Shown: one piece after another, positions 1-8,080 of the stretch
Layout: each line of letters starts with the position of its first letter
Position numbering within the stretch: the first letter of the stretch is position 1
NCBI GenBank assembly: GCA_964369955.1
Contig: CAYJFQ010000017.1
Location: 1 to 26,547 of the forward strand
Source: CAYJFQ01 sp964369955
GTDB lineage: Bacteria > Bacillota_I > Bacilli_A > Erysipelotrichales > Erysipelotrichaceae
Length of the DNA: 26,547 nucleotides
Direction of reading: 5' to 3'
Notes under the pieces: generated by a model
What the model saw: the letters and a program-made list of their open reading frames with translations, nothing else
Databases searched by the model: none
What the model was told of the DNA's origin: nothing
Translations under genes and position numbers: made by a program

Positions 1-251
1 CAGCTTTATCACAGGGTATACCTTCAATTGCTTTATCTTGGCACCACAAATACAAAGAAGCATTAAAAGAAGTTGGTATGGAAAAGTATGTTGTAGAAAA
101 TAGTGAATTTAAAGCTGATTTTATTTTAAATTATTATTACGAATTGCTAAATGATAAGGAAAATATCTCTAAATCAATCAAAGAAAAAGTTCCTTTTGTT
201 AAAAGAAAAGTAACTGAAGTGTTAGATAAAACATTATCATTTATAGACTAA
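1..251 (+). CDS. Polysaccharide pyruvyl transferase family protein, C-terminal fragment
   Basis: The gene enters from the left edge; the reading frame begins at base 3 and ends at TAA 249-251, giving about 82 residues. The fragment opens with ALSQGIPSIALSWHHKYKEA, which resembles the C-terminal part of WcaK/CsaB-type polysaccharide pyruvyl transferases, where a GxP segment is followed by a conserved Lys and a short helix. Such enzymes add ketal-pyruvate to surface glycans. The following gene starts 25 nt downstream in the same direction and encodes a CDP-glycerol polymer transferase, so this is probably the tail of a surface-polysaccharide operon. The catalytic core lies outside the window, so the family call rests on the C-terminal motif and the context only. 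Confidence 0.6.
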   Translation, partial: ALSQGIPSIALSWHHKYKEALKEVGMEKYVVENSEFKADFILNYYYELLNDKENISKSIKEKVPFVKRKVTEVLDKTLSFID

Positions 252-276
252 TTATTTTGTTGAAGGGAGAGTAAAA

Positions 277-1326
277 ATGAAATATAAACTAATAAAATTA
301 TTATTACAATCATTTTATAATTGTATTAAGTTTTTTTATCACCCTAAAAATAAAGTAGGTCTCTTGTCAAGACAAGGAAATGAACTTTGGTTTGACATGG
401 TTCTTTTGAAAGAAGAGCTAAATGCACACGGGATACTTACAGAAGTTTCAACTTGTAAATTGAGTAAAAAGAACTTGTTTAAGTATGTTTTTGTATTATT
501 GAAACAAATGAAAATACTAGCCAGTTGTAAGGTTGTGGTAATTGATTCTTACATTATACCTGTAAGTTTACTAAAACATCGCCCTGAAACTAAAATAATT
601 CAGATGTGGCATGCGTTAGGAGCGATTAAACAATTTGGCTACCAAACTTTAAATAAGCCTGCAGGATCGAGCAGTGACGTTGCTAACGGTATGGCAATGC
701 ATCACAACTATGATTATATTCTAGCTGCTAATCAAACAAGCAAAGAGAAATTTATGCTAGGGTTTAACCAAACAAGTGATAAATTTATCGACATAGCTTT
801 ATGTCATGTTGACTACTTAACTAAAGGGATATCGAAAATCGATAGAAAATTTGACAAACAAGTTGTTCTGTATGCTCCCACTTTTAGGAAAGGACAAAAA
901 ATTGAAATTCTTGATGAACTAATTGAGAATTTTGATTTTAAGAAATATGAACTAGTGGTAAAATTGCATCCTTTAGATAAAACAGAAGTAAATGATCAAA
1001 GAATTATTGTTGATAAAATAAATTCAACTTATGACTGGTTAATAAAAGCAGATATCATTGTAACTGATTATTCAGCCTTAATATTTGATGTTTGTGCAAT
1101 TAATAAACCACTACACTTACTGTGTTATGATATTGAAAGATATCAAGAATCTTGCGGACTCAACTATGACCTAGAAGCTATATTCAAACAATATTATCAC
1201 CAAGATGTTAAAAGTTTAATAAGTAATTTGGATAAAAAATATACTAAAGTTACAAATCTTTTTGATATTGATATGAATCGTAATTATACCGAAAGTTTAG
1301 TAACTTTTATTGAGAGTTTATTATGA
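277..1326 (+). CDS. CDP-glycerol glycerophosphotransferase family protein (short, 349 aa)
   Basis: Likely transfers glycerol-phosphate or a similar polyol-phosphate from a CDP-activated donor during synthesis of a teichoic-acid-like or capsular polymer at the cytoplasmic face of the membrane. Family marks in order: QMWHALGAIKQFG near residue 110 (the conserved WHA/WHG signature), LYAPTFRKG near 198, VKLHPLD near 227 and ADIIVTDYSALIFD near 258. The length matches the catalytic domain alone, without the N-terminal extension of long TagF proteins. The start is set by an AAGGGAG ribosome site ending 7 nt before the ATG. The stop overlaps the next start (ATGA, 1323-1326), so translation of the two paralogues is probably coupled. 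The family is clear; donor and acceptor cannot be told from the sequence. Confidence 0.88.
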   Translation: MKYKLIKLLLQSFYNCIKFFYHPKNKVGLLSRQGNELWFDMVLLKEELNAHGILTEVSTCKLSKKNLFKYVFVLLKQMKILASCKVVVIDSYIIPVSLLKHRPETKIIQMWHALGAIKQFGYQTLNKPAGSSSDVANGMAMHHNYDYILAANQTSKEKFMLGFNQTSDKFIDIALCHVDYLTKGISKIDRKFDKQVVLYAPTFRKGQKIEILDELIENFDFKKYELVVKLHPLDKTEVNDQRIIVDKINSTYDWLIKADIIVTDYSALIFDVCAINKPLHLLCYDIERYQESCGLNYDLEAIFKQYYHQDVKSLISNLDKKYTKVTNLFDIDMNRNYTESLVTFIESLL

Positions 1327-2492
1327 GTGGTTTATTGTATAAAATTTTAAGTGTTATTTTTAAAATCCTTTCATATTTTCCAAAAAATAAAAAGCTAGTA
1401 GTGTTTGAAAGTTTTCTAGGTGATAGCATGGCAGGGAATCCTAAATATATTTATCTTGAAATGGTGAAACAAGGATTGGATAAAAAATATTGTATAGTTT
1501 GGTCGTTGAAAAACAAAGGTAATGATGCGAAACTTCATGGAGAGTATAGAATTGTAAAATACAACACCGTTAAGTACTACTACAACTTGATAAGATGCAA
1601 TGTATTAATAACAAATTCAAGAATTCCACAGTTTGTCAGTATAAATAAAAAATGCACTTATTTACAAACTTGGCACGGAACACCACTAAAAAAACTAGCG
1701 CTTGATCAAGAAAAGGTATTTTTAAGATCTTCATCGGAACAATCATATAAGAGGGGATTTGTTAAAATTTCTAGTCAATTTACTTATTTATTATCACAAA
1801 ACGCTTTTAGCTCAGAGTGTTTTCATTCAGCCTTTGCTTATCCTAAAGAAAAAATCTTAGAGTATGGATATCCTCGTTGTGATTTATTTTCTTATGATCA
1901 AGCTTCAAAAGATGAGATTATAAATAGTTGTAAGAAAACACTCGGAATCCCTGCTGACAGTAAGGTAGTAATGTATGCCCCAACCTTTAGAGATGATCAA
2001 CATTCAAGTAAACATTATTCTCATAAGTTAATGTTAGATCTTGAAAAGTTATCTAAAACATTAGGTGATGACTATTATGTTGTCTTAAGACTCCATTATT
2101 TAATTAGTGAAAGCTTAGATACTACAACATTAAACAATAAGGTTATTGATGCTAGTAAATATCAAGATATTGCGGAATTGTATTTAATTAGTGATATCTT
2201 AATTACTGATTATTCTAGCGTAATGTTTGATTACTCATTGACTAATAATCCAATTTATTTCTTTATGTATGATTTAGATGATTATCGTGATAGATTAAGA
2301 GGTTTCTATTTTGACATTAAAGAGTTACCTGGACCTATTGTTAAAACAGAAGAAGAATTACTAAATTCAATTAAAAACAATGAGCACAATAAATATAAGA
2401 AAGAATACCAAGCATTTAAAAACAAATACACTTACTTAGATGACGGATTCGCAAGTAAGCGTTGTATTAAGAAGGTGTTTAATAAACAATAA
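1323..2492 (+). CDS. CDP-glycerol glycerophosphotransferase family protein (second paralogue, 389 aa)
   Basis: Second member of the TagB/TagF superfamily. It has the same ordered motifs as its neighbour but a more canonical set: QTWHGTPLKKLA near residue 117, MYAPTFRDDQ near 218, LRLHYLI near 256, ILITDYSSVMFDYS near 290 and the following FFMYDLDDYRDRLRGFY, typical of polymerising members. The His in WHGTP and the His in LRLH correspond to the pair considered catalytic in this family. It overlaps the upstream gene by 4 nt. One paralogue may add a priming unit and the other extend the chain, as TagB and TagF do, but this is inferred from pairing. A hairpin terminator follows directly, so this ends the operon. 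Confidence 0.9.
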   Translation: MSGLLYKILSVIFKILSYFPKNKKLVVFESFLGDSMAGNPKYIYLEMVKQGLDKKYCIVWSLKNKGNDAKLHGEYRIVKYNTVKYYYNLIRCNVLITNSRIPQFVSINKKCTYLQTWHGTPLKKLALDQEKVFLRSSSEQSYKRGFVKISSQFTYLLSQNAFSSECFHSAFAYPKEKILEYGYPRCDLFSYDQASKDEIINSCKKTLGIPADSKVVMYAPTFRDDQHSSKHYSHKLMLDLEKLSKTLGDDYYVVLRLHYLISESLDTTTLNNKVIDASKYQDIAELYLISDILITDYSSVMFDYSLTNNPIYFFMYDLDDYRDRLRGFYFDIKELPGPIVKTEEELLNSIKNNEHNKYKKEYQAFKNKYTYLDDGFASKRCIKKVFNKQ

Positions 2493-2493
2493 A

Positions 2494-2522
2494 AAAACCA
2501 ACTGTATCTAGTTGGTTTTATT
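2494..2522 (+). terminator. Rho-independent terminator of the surface-polymer operon
   Basis: A 10-bp stem, AAAACCAACT (2494-2503) with AGTTGGTTTT (2510-2519), closes a 6-nt loop just after the stop codon. The A-rich left flank means the hairpin could also end the minus-strand tRNA-Trp transcript, whose CCA end lies about 10 nt away. Confidence 0.8.
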
Positions 2523-2530
2523 TCTTTATC

Positions 2531-2604
2531 TGGCAGGGGTAGCAGGGCTCGAACCCGCATTACTGGTTTTGGAGACCAGTGCTCTACCATTGAACTATAC
2601 CCCT
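2531..2604 (-). tRNA. tRNA-Trp (anticodon CCA), 3' CCA encoded
   Basis: Read on the minus strand, the acceptor strands AGGGGTA and TACCCCT pair perfectly over 7 bp. The D arm contains AGTTCAATGGTAGAGC. The anticodon stem CTGGT/ACCAG closes the loop CTCCAAA, whose anticodon is CCA. The T arm is GCGGGTTCGAGCCCTGC. The discriminator base is G and CCA is encoded at 2533-2531. It reads TGG only, which agrees with TGA acting as a stop in the neighbouring genes. Confidence 0.96.
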
Positions 2605-2617
2605 AAGCGCATAAATA

Positions 2618-2646
2618 ATAATAACATAAGAAAAAAATCATTTCAA
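2618..2646 (-). promoter_or_regulatory. Promoter of tRNA-Trp
   Basis: On the minus strand, TTGAAA (2646-2641) and TATTAT (2623-2618) are separated by 17 bp. The predicted start is a few bases before the mature tRNA 5' end. It overlaps the candidate -35 region of the divergent pyrR promoter. Confidence 0.7.
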
Positions 2647-2670
2647 TTACTTTTGTAATTAATGTATGAT
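2642..2670 (+). promoter_or_regulatory. Candidate pyrR promoter
   Basis: TATGAT at 2665-2670 is a good -10. Seventeen bp upstream is only a weak -35 (TTCAAT, 2642-2647). Transcription would start near 2677, leaving a leader of about 26 nt with AAGGAG at 2688-2693. This is too short for the folded attenuators of classical pyr operons. Confidence 0.4.
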
Positions 2671-2702
2671 GTAAGTAAGTGAATATTAAGGAGTTTAGTT
2701 TA

Positions 2703-3212
2703 ATGAAACAATTAATGGATGATGTTGCTTTAAATAGAGCAATTACAAGAATATCTCATGAGATCATTGAGAAGAATAAGGGCGTTGATAATATTGTGTT
2801 AGTTGGAATTAAGACAAGAGGTGAATTCTTGGCAAAAAGAGTAGCTGACAATCTTTTAAAATTTGAAGGAGTTGAGGTTGCTAATTGTGGTTTTGATATT
2901 AGTTATTACCGCGATGATATTGATAATAGTAATCTAAGTGCTGATATCCTAAGTGTTGAAGTGGTTGGTAAAACAGTGATTTTAGTTGATGACGTTATGT
3001 ATAAGGGTCGTACTATTCGCGCTGCAATTGATGGGGTTATGCATAATGGTCGTCCTAACAGTATTCAGTTAGCAGTTGTTGTTGATAGGGGTCATCGTGA
3101 ATTGCCAATAAGAGCTGATTATGTTGGCAAAAATATTCCAACTTCCGAAAGTGAGAGAGTTGTTGTTAAAGTTTCAGAGATTGATGATTGTGAAGGGGTA
3201 TTTATTTTATAG
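2703..3212 (+). CDS. pyrR: PyrR: pyrimidine operon regulator / uracil phosphoribosyltransferase
   Basis: PyrR binds UMP/UTP and pyr mRNA to control attenuation, and in many species also makes UMP from uracil and PRPP. The PRPP-binding loop is clear at about residues 92-106 (VILVDDVMYKGRTIRAA). The N-terminal block LNRAITRISHEIIE and the later VVVDRGHRELPIRADYVGKN are also PyrR signatures, and 169 aa is near the family norm. The ATG at 2703 is chosen over an in-frame GTG at 2679, because AAGGAG (2688-2693) lies 9 nt before the ATG and inside any longer product. The gene is alone: no pyr biosynthetic gene or PyrR-binding leader is visible here, so its targets must lie elsewhere, or it acts mainly as a salvage enzyme. 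Confidence 0.93.
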   Translation: MKQLMDDVALNRAITRISHEIIEKNKGVDNIVLVGIKTRGEFLAKRVADNLLKFEGVEVANCGFDISYYRDDIDNSNLSADILSVEVVGKTVILVDDVMYKGRTIRAAIDGVMHNGRPNSIQLAVVVDRGHRELPIRADYVGKNIPTSESERVVVKVSEIDDCEGVFIL

Positions 3213-3225
3213 TTATTAGTTGAAT

Positions 3226-3256
3226 AAGAAAATCAGATATTTGGTTTTCTTTTTTT
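3226..3256 (+). terminator. Rho-independent terminator after pyrR
   Basis: AAGAAAATC (3226-3234) pairs with GGTTTTCTT (3243-3251), with one G-U pair and an 8-nt loop, and is followed by a T run. Confidence 0.75.
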
Positions 3257-3377
3257 GTGTAGTTAATTGTAATAATGCAACTAAGTTAAATGTTGAATTT
3301 TCAACTTGAAAAACTGTGTTCTTAATGCTTATTTTTGTCTCAAATGAGATTAAATAAATTGAGGGTAATGTTGCAAA

Positions 3378-3401
3378 TAAAGTTAGTTAAAACTAACTTT
3401 A
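3378..3401. promoter_or_regulatory. Perfect 11-bp inverted repeat, operator-like
   Basis: TAAAGTTAGTT (3378-3388) and AACTAACTTTA (3391-3401) are exact reverse complements with a 2-nt AA centre. No T run follows on either side, so a terminator is unlikely. It adjoins the position where the -35 of the upstream TATAAT (3424-3429) would fall, which suits a dimeric repressor or activator site. Confidence 0.5.
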
Positions 3402-3471
3402 AACATTCAAATTGTTTAGTGTTTATAATGTTTTTTGAATAAAAAAATAATGTCTATTTAAGAACTTTTAG

Positions 3472-3480
3472 TGTTATAAT
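3472..3480 (+). promoter_or_regulatory. Extended -10 promoter for nifJ
   Basis: TGTTATAAT is an extended -10 with a perfect TATAAT hexamer. No convincing -35 lies at 17-18 bp. Start would be near 3487, giving a leader of about 30 nt that contains the AGGAG site. A second TATAAT at 3424-3429 could serve as a distal promoter. Confidence 0.55.
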
Positions 3481-3516
3481 ATTTAATGAAAATAAAGAAA
3501 AGGAGATTTCTATTAT

Positions 3517-6500
3517 ATGGCAAAAATTTTTGCTTCTATGGATGGTAATCAGGCAACTGCTCATGTAGCTTATATGTTTACTGAAGTTGCTGGTATTTAT
3601 CCTATTACTCCGTCTTCAAATATGGCTGAACATGTTGATGCTTGGTCTACTCAAGGACGTAAAAACATTTTTGATTCTACTGTTAAAGTAATCGAAATGC
3701 AATCTGAAGCTGGCGCTGCTGGTGCGGTTCATGGTTCATTACAAGGTGGATCATTATCTACAACATTTACTGCTTCTCAAGGATTATTATTAATGATTCC
3801 AAATATTTACAAATTACAAGGGGAATTATTACCAGGGGTATTACATGTTTCTGCTCGTGCTTTAGCGTCTAGAGCATTAAGCATCTTTGGCGACCATCAA
3901 GATGTTTATGCATGTCGTCAAACAGGCATCGGAATGATGGCTTCTCATTCAGTTCAAGAAGCTATGGACTTAGCTGGTATTGCGCATTTAACTGCAATTA
4001 AAGGTCAAGTTCCAATGATGCACTTCTTTGATGGTTTTAGAACTTCTCATGAGATTCAAAAAATTGAAGTAATGGACCAAGACTTTATGAAAAGTCTTAT
4101 CGATGAAAAAGCATTAGAATCTTACCGTGCTCGTTGTTTAAATCCTCACACTAATCCTATCACTCGTGGTGGTGCTGAGAATGATGACATTTTCTTTCAA
4201 GGTAAAGAAGCTCAAAATGTTCATTATGATGCAATTCCTGAAATAGTAGCTGACTATATGGAAAAAGTTAGCAAACATACTGGTAGAGAATATGCTCCAT
4301 TTACATATTATGGTGCACCTGACGCTACTGAAGTTATCGTTGCTATGGGTTCTGTAACTGAGACTGCTAAAGAAGTTATCGATCAAATGATTAAAGATGG
4401 TAAAAAAGTTGGATTAATTAAAGTTCATCTATATCGTCCTTTCTCTGCTAAATATTTAACTAAAGTATTACCTTCTACAGTTACTAAAGTAGCTGTATTA
4501 GATCGCACTAAAGAAATTGGTGCTAGAGAGCCTCTATACTTAGATGTATACAATGTTTTAAAAGGTTATGGAAACATTGATACTATCGTTGGTGGTAGAT
4601 ATGGTTTAGGTTCTAAAGATACTCAACCTAAAGATATTAAAGCCGTTTATGATAACTTAGTTGCTGCTAAACCTTTAGATGGCTTCACTATTTCTATTAA
4701 TGATGATGTGACTAACTTATCTTTAACTTCTGATGAAAACTTTGAGATTGAACATGATTATACTTCTTGTTTATTCTATGGTTTAGGATCAGATGGAACT
4801 GTTTCTGCTAATAAGAATGCGATTAAAATTATTGGAGATCATACTGATTTATATTCTCAAGCTTATTTTGCATATGATTCTAAAAAAGCAGGTGGAGCTA
4901 CTCGCTCAAATTTAAGATTTGGTCCAAGTCCTATCAAATCAACTTACTATGTTCAAGACGCTAACTTTGTTTCTTGTTCATTAGATTCTTACTTATTAAA
5001 ATATGATATGTTACGTAACTTGAAAAAAGGTGGAACTTTCTTATTAAGTACTACTTTTGCTCCAGAAGTAATTGAAAAACATTTACCTAATCGTGTTAAA
5101 GCACAATTAGCGAAAAAGAATGCTAAATTCTATATCATTGATGCTGTTGGTATTGCTGAGAAAATTGGTATGGGTCGTCGTACAAACACGATCTTACAGT
5201 CAAGTTTCTTTGCTCTTAACGAACAAATCATGCCTTATGCAGATGCTTTAAATTACATGAAAGAAGCTGCTAAAAAATCTTATAGTAAAAAAGGTATGGA
5301 AATTGTTGAGTTAAACTACAAAGCAATTGACCAAGGAAAAGATGGATTAGTTGAAATTATTGTTAAGCCTGAATGGGCTGATTTAACTTATGATAGTACT
5401 CGTAAAACTATTGGTGATGAGTATTTTGACAATCAAGTTATGGCTATCAACTCATTAGAAGGATATGATTTACCAGTTAGTAGTTTTACTAAATATGGTA
5501 TCTTAGATGGTTCATTCCATAACAATGTATCTTTTAACGAAAAAAGAACTATCGCTACCTTTGTTCCAAAATGGCATAGTGAAAACTGTATCCAATGTGG
5601 CTTCTGTAGTTATGTATGTCCTCATGGAACAATCAGAACTTTCTTATTAACTGATGAAGAAGTAAAAAATGCACCAATGGAATTCACTACTGTAACTCCA
5701 ATGGGTCAAGGTGATGTTACTAGCCTTAATTACTGTGTAAGTGTTTCTCCAGATAACTGTGTTGGATGTGGATTGTGTGTTGTTGAGTGTCCAGGAAAAG
5801 CTGGCAATAAAGCTTTAACTATGGAAGATGTAAACACTCAATTACCTCTAGCTCCATTAGCTGATTACTTATACAAGAAAACAGAATACAAAACAAATTA
5901 TTTCCCAATTGATACAGTTAAGGGTTCTCAATTCTTGATGCCTTACTTCGAAGTAAGTGGAGCTTGTGCTGGATGTGGTGAGACTCCTTACTACAAATTA
6001 GTATCTCAATTATTCGGTAAAGATATGATGGTTGCTAATGCGACTGGATGTTCTTCTATCTATTGTGGTAGTACTCCTTCTACACCATTTGTTACTGATA
6101 GTGAAGGTAATGGTGTTGCTTGGGCAAACAGTTTATTCGAAGATAATGCTGAATATGGATTTGGTATGAGAATTGCTCAAAACTACAAAGAAAGCCGTGT
6201 AATTGCTATTCTAGAAGAAAATATGGATACTTTATCTGTAGAAGAAAAAGCAGTAGCTCAAGAATATCTTGATAATAAAGGTGATCGTGAAGTTGAAAGA
6301 AAACTTGCTAAGCAATTAGAAAAAATCGCTGATACTAAGATTCCTGCATTGAAAGAATTCAAACGTGATTTAGTTAGTAAATCAGTATGGATTGTTGGTG
6401 GAGATGGATGGGCTTATGACATCGGTTACGGTGGATTAGATCATGTACTTGCTAATGATTTAGATGTAAATGTTCTTGTATTAGATACTGAAGTTTACTC

Positions 6501-7014
6501 AAATACAGGTGGTCAATCTTCTAAATCTTCTCAAGCGGCTTCAATCGCTAAGTTTGCAGCTGGTGGTAAAAAATTAGCTAAGAAAGACTTAGGACAGATC
6601 GCTATGGCTTATGGTCATGTTTATGTAGCTTCAATCGCAATGGGTGCTAATCGTATGCAAACACTAAAAGCTATTAAAGAAGCTGAAGCTTATAAAGGAC
6701 CATCATTAATTCTTGCTTATTCTCCTTGTGCTGAACACGGAATTAAAGGTGGATTAATGAATCATCAAAAAGTCCAAAAACATGCAGTTGATTGTGGTTA
6801 CTGGCCATTGTATCGTTACAACCCATCATTAGAACAACCATTAACAATTGACTTTAAGACTCCTGACTTCACTAAATTTGCTGATTTCTTGCAAAATGAA
6901 ACAAGATTCAGTATGTTACCAGTGGTTAATAAAGTAGATGCTACAGACTTATTAGAAAAAACTTGTACAGATGCTAAAAAACGTTGGGATCGTTTAACTA
7001 AATTAGCTGACTAA
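3517..7014 (+). CDS. nifJ: Pyruvate:ferredoxin (flavodoxin) oxidoreductase, single-chain PFOR
   Basis: Oxidatively decarboxylates pyruvate with CoA to acetyl-CoA and CO2, passing electrons to ferredoxin or flavodoxin; this is central to anaerobic fermentation. At 1165 aa it has the full fused order. The N-terminal pyrimidine-binding domain carries YPITPSSNMAEH near residue 28 and EMQSEAGAAGA near 60. A ferredoxin-like domain holds two 4Fe-4S motifs, CIQCGFCSYVCP near 691 and CVGCGLCVVECP near 748. The TPP domain has CAGCGETPY near 817, GGDGWAYDIGYGGLDH near 962 and NTGGQSSKSSQ near 995. Start supported by AGGAG 11 nt upstream. The gene is monocistronic, bounded by terminators. By eye its codons (CGT, GGT, GCT) look more biased than its neighbours', as expected for an abundant enzyme. 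Confidence 0.97.
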   Translation: MAKIFASMDGNQATAHVAYMFTEVAGIYPITPSSNMAEHVDAWSTQGRKNIFDSTVKVIEMQSEAGAAGAVHGSLQGGSLSTTFTASQGLLLMIPNIYKLQGELLPGVLHVSARALASRALSIFGDHQDVYACRQTGIGMMASHSVQEAMDLAGIAHLTAIKGQVPMMHFFDGFRTSHEIQKIEVMDQDFMKSLIDEKALESYRARCLNPHTNPITRGGAENDDIFFQGKEAQNVHYDAIPEIVADYMEKVSKHTGREYAPFTYYGAPDATEVIVAMGSVTETAKEVIDQMIKDGKKVGLIKVHLYRPFSAKYLTKVLPSTVTKVAVLDRTKEIGAREPLYLDVYNVLKGYGNIDTIVGGRYGLGSKDTQPKDIKAVYDNLVAAKPLDGFTISINDDVTNLSLTSDENFEIEHDYTSCLFYGLGSDGTVSANKNAIKIIGDHTDLYSQAYFAYDSKKAGGATRSNLRFGPSPIKSTYYVQDANFVSCSLDSYLLKYDMLRNLKKGGTFLLSTTFAPEVIEKHLPNRVKAQLAKKNAKFYIIDAVGIAEKIGMGRRTNTILQSSFFALNEQIMPYADALNYMKEAAKKSYSKKGMEIVELNYKAIDQGKDGLVEIIVKPEWADLTYDSTRKTIGDEYFDNQVMAINSLEGYDLPVSSFTKYGILDGSFHNNVSFNEKRTIATFVPKWHSENCIQCGFCSYVCPHGTIRTFLLTDEEVKNAPMEFTTVTPMGQGDVTSLNYCVSVSPDNCVGCGLCVVECPGKAGNKALTMEDVNTQLPLAPLADYLYKKTEYKTNYFPIDTVKGSQFLMPYFEVSGACAGCGETPYYKLVSQLFGKDMMVANATGCSSIYCGSTPSTPFVTDSEGNGVAWANSLFEDNAEYGFGMRIAQNYKESRVIAILEENMDTLSVEEKAVAQEYLDNKGDREVERKLAKQLEKIADTKIPALKEFKRDLVSKSVWIVGGDGWAYDIGYGGLDHVLANDLDVNVLVLDTEVYSNTGGQSSKSSQAASIAKFAAGGKKLAKKDLGQIAMAYGHVYVASIAMGANRMQTLKAIKEAEAYKGPSLILAYSPCAEHGIKGGLMNHQKVQKHAVDCGYWPLYRYNPSLEQPLTIDFKTPDFTKFADFLQNETRFSMLPVVNKVDATDLLEKTCTDAKKRWDRLTKLAD

Positions 7015-7024
7015 TTTAAACTAT

Positions 7025-7055
7025 GAGATAGTTGAAAAATACTATCTCTTTTTTT
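7025..7055 (+). terminator. Rho-independent terminator after nifJ
   Basis: A perfect 8-bp stem, GAGATAGT (7025-7032) with ACTATCTC (7041-7048), has an 8-nt loop and is followed by seven T. Confidence 0.88.
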
Positions 7056-7069
7056 ATGTTTAAAAAGTG

Positions 7070-7081
7070 TATAATTAAGAT
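7070..7081 (+). promoter_or_regulatory. -10 box 6 nt before the GT4 ATG (leaderless start predicted)
   Basis: TATAAT occupies 7070-7075 and the ATG begins at 7082, so the A of ATG falls at the expected +1. No Shine-Dalgarno sequence precedes the start and the -35 region is weak. Confidence 0.6.
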
Positions 7082-8080
7082 ATGAAAATTTTATTATACT
7101 TTGAAGCTGAAAAAGCAATCCAAACATCTGGAATAGGAAGAGCCTTTGCTCATCAAAAAGAAGCTCTATCATTAGTTAATGTTCCCTATACTACAGATCC
7201 TGAAGATGGATATGATATCTTACACATTAATACAGTAGGACCAAGTAGCGTCTATATGATTAACCAAGCAAGAAAAGGCGGCAAGAAGATTATCTACCAT
7301 GCCCATTCAACAGAAGAAGATTTTAGAGATTCTTTCGTCTTATCTAATCAATTATCACCATTCTTTAAGAAATACCTTGTGATGTTATACTCAAGTGCGG
7401 ACTATATCTTAACACCAACGCCATATTCAAAGAAACTACTAGAAGGATATGGAATTAACACTCCTATTCAAGATGTTAGTAATGGCATTCAACTTGGAAG
7501 GTTTGCTTATGATGAAGAAAAGGTAAAAGCTTTTAGAAATTATTTTGGCTTGCTTCCAGATAAAAAAGTTGTTATTTCGGTAGGTTTATATTTTGAACGC
7601 AAAGGAATACTAGACTTTATGGAGGTTGCAAAACTTCTACCTGATTATCAGTTTATTTGGTTTGGTTTTACTCCACTTGTCTCAATTCCTAAACATGTCC
7701 AAGACGCTATTAAAAACCCTCCTGACAATGTAATTTTACCAGGATATATCAAAGGCCCGGTTATTCAGGGAGCTTATATGGGAGCTGACTGTTTCTTCTT
7801 CCCTAGTAAGGAAGAAACCGAGGGAATAGTTGTTTTAGAAGCGTTAGCCGCTTCACAGAATGTCTTAGTTCGAGATATTGATGTTTATAATCCTTGGCTT
7901 GTTGATAAGGTTAATTGTTATAAAGGAACAACTAATGAAAGTTTCGCACAATTAGTTGAGGATATTGTTGAAAAAAGATTACCTTCCACCAAAGAGGAAG
8001 GTTTTAAAACTGCGGAAACTAAAAGTATCGAAAACATTGGACATGTCCTAAAAGAAGTTTATTTGAAAGTTTTGGATTAA
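7082..8080 (+). CDS. GT4 glycosyltransferase, likely membrane glycolipid synthesis (CpoA/LafB-like)
   Basis: A retaining GT-B glycosyltransferase of 332 aa. The N-terminal MKILLYFEAEKAIQTSGIGR and the DILHINT strand give the acceptor half. The donor half has VISVGLYFERKGILDF near residue 161 and the EX7E motif in EETEGIVVLEAL near 242. The opening MxxLLYxExE...SGIGRA...HQ resembles, from memory, the CpoA/LafB/BgsA group that adds the second sugar to monoglucosyl-diacylglycerol in Bacillota, but the substrate is an inference. No partner glucosyltransferase is adjacent. The ATG at 7082 gives the family's usual N-terminus yet has no ribosome site; a TATAAT ends 6 nt before it, predicting a leaderless mRNA. 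It converges on the M28 peptidase gene and shares its terminator. Confidence 0.82.
   Translation: MKILLYFEAEKAIQTSGIGRAFAHQKEALSLVNVPYTTDPEDGYDILHINTVGPSSVYMINQARKGGKKIIYHAHSTEEDFRDSFVLSNQLSPFFKKYLVMLYSSADYILTPTPYSKKLLEGYGINTPIQDVSNGIQLGRFAYDEEKVKAFRNYFGLLPDKKVVISVGLYFERKGILDFMEVAKLLPDYQFIWFGFTPLVSIPKHVQDAIKNPPDNVILPGYIKGPVIQGAYMGADCFFFPSKEETEGIVVLEALAASQNVLVRDIDVYNPWLVDKVNCYKGTTNESFAQLVEDIVEKRLPSTKEEGFKTAETKSIENIGHVLKEVYLKVLD

Larger units (their letters stand above)
3257..3516. other. Non-coding regulatory gap upstream of nifJ
   Basis: No credible coding sequence is seen. The gap holds three perfect inverted repeats, each with a 2-nt centre (3292-3305, 3338-3349, 3378-3401), two TATAAT boxes (3424-3429 and 3475-3480) and the nifJ ribosome site AGGAG at 3501-3505. 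The concentration of dyads before a highly expressed metabolic gene suggests operators, but I do not recognise the binding motif of a known regulator. Confidence 0.6.

Noticed and set aside
2679..2702. GTG start giving PyrR eight extra residues
   Set aside because: The AAGGAG ribosome site (2688-2693) would lie inside the coding region; the ATG at 2703 has ideal spacing and the usual PyrR N-terminus.
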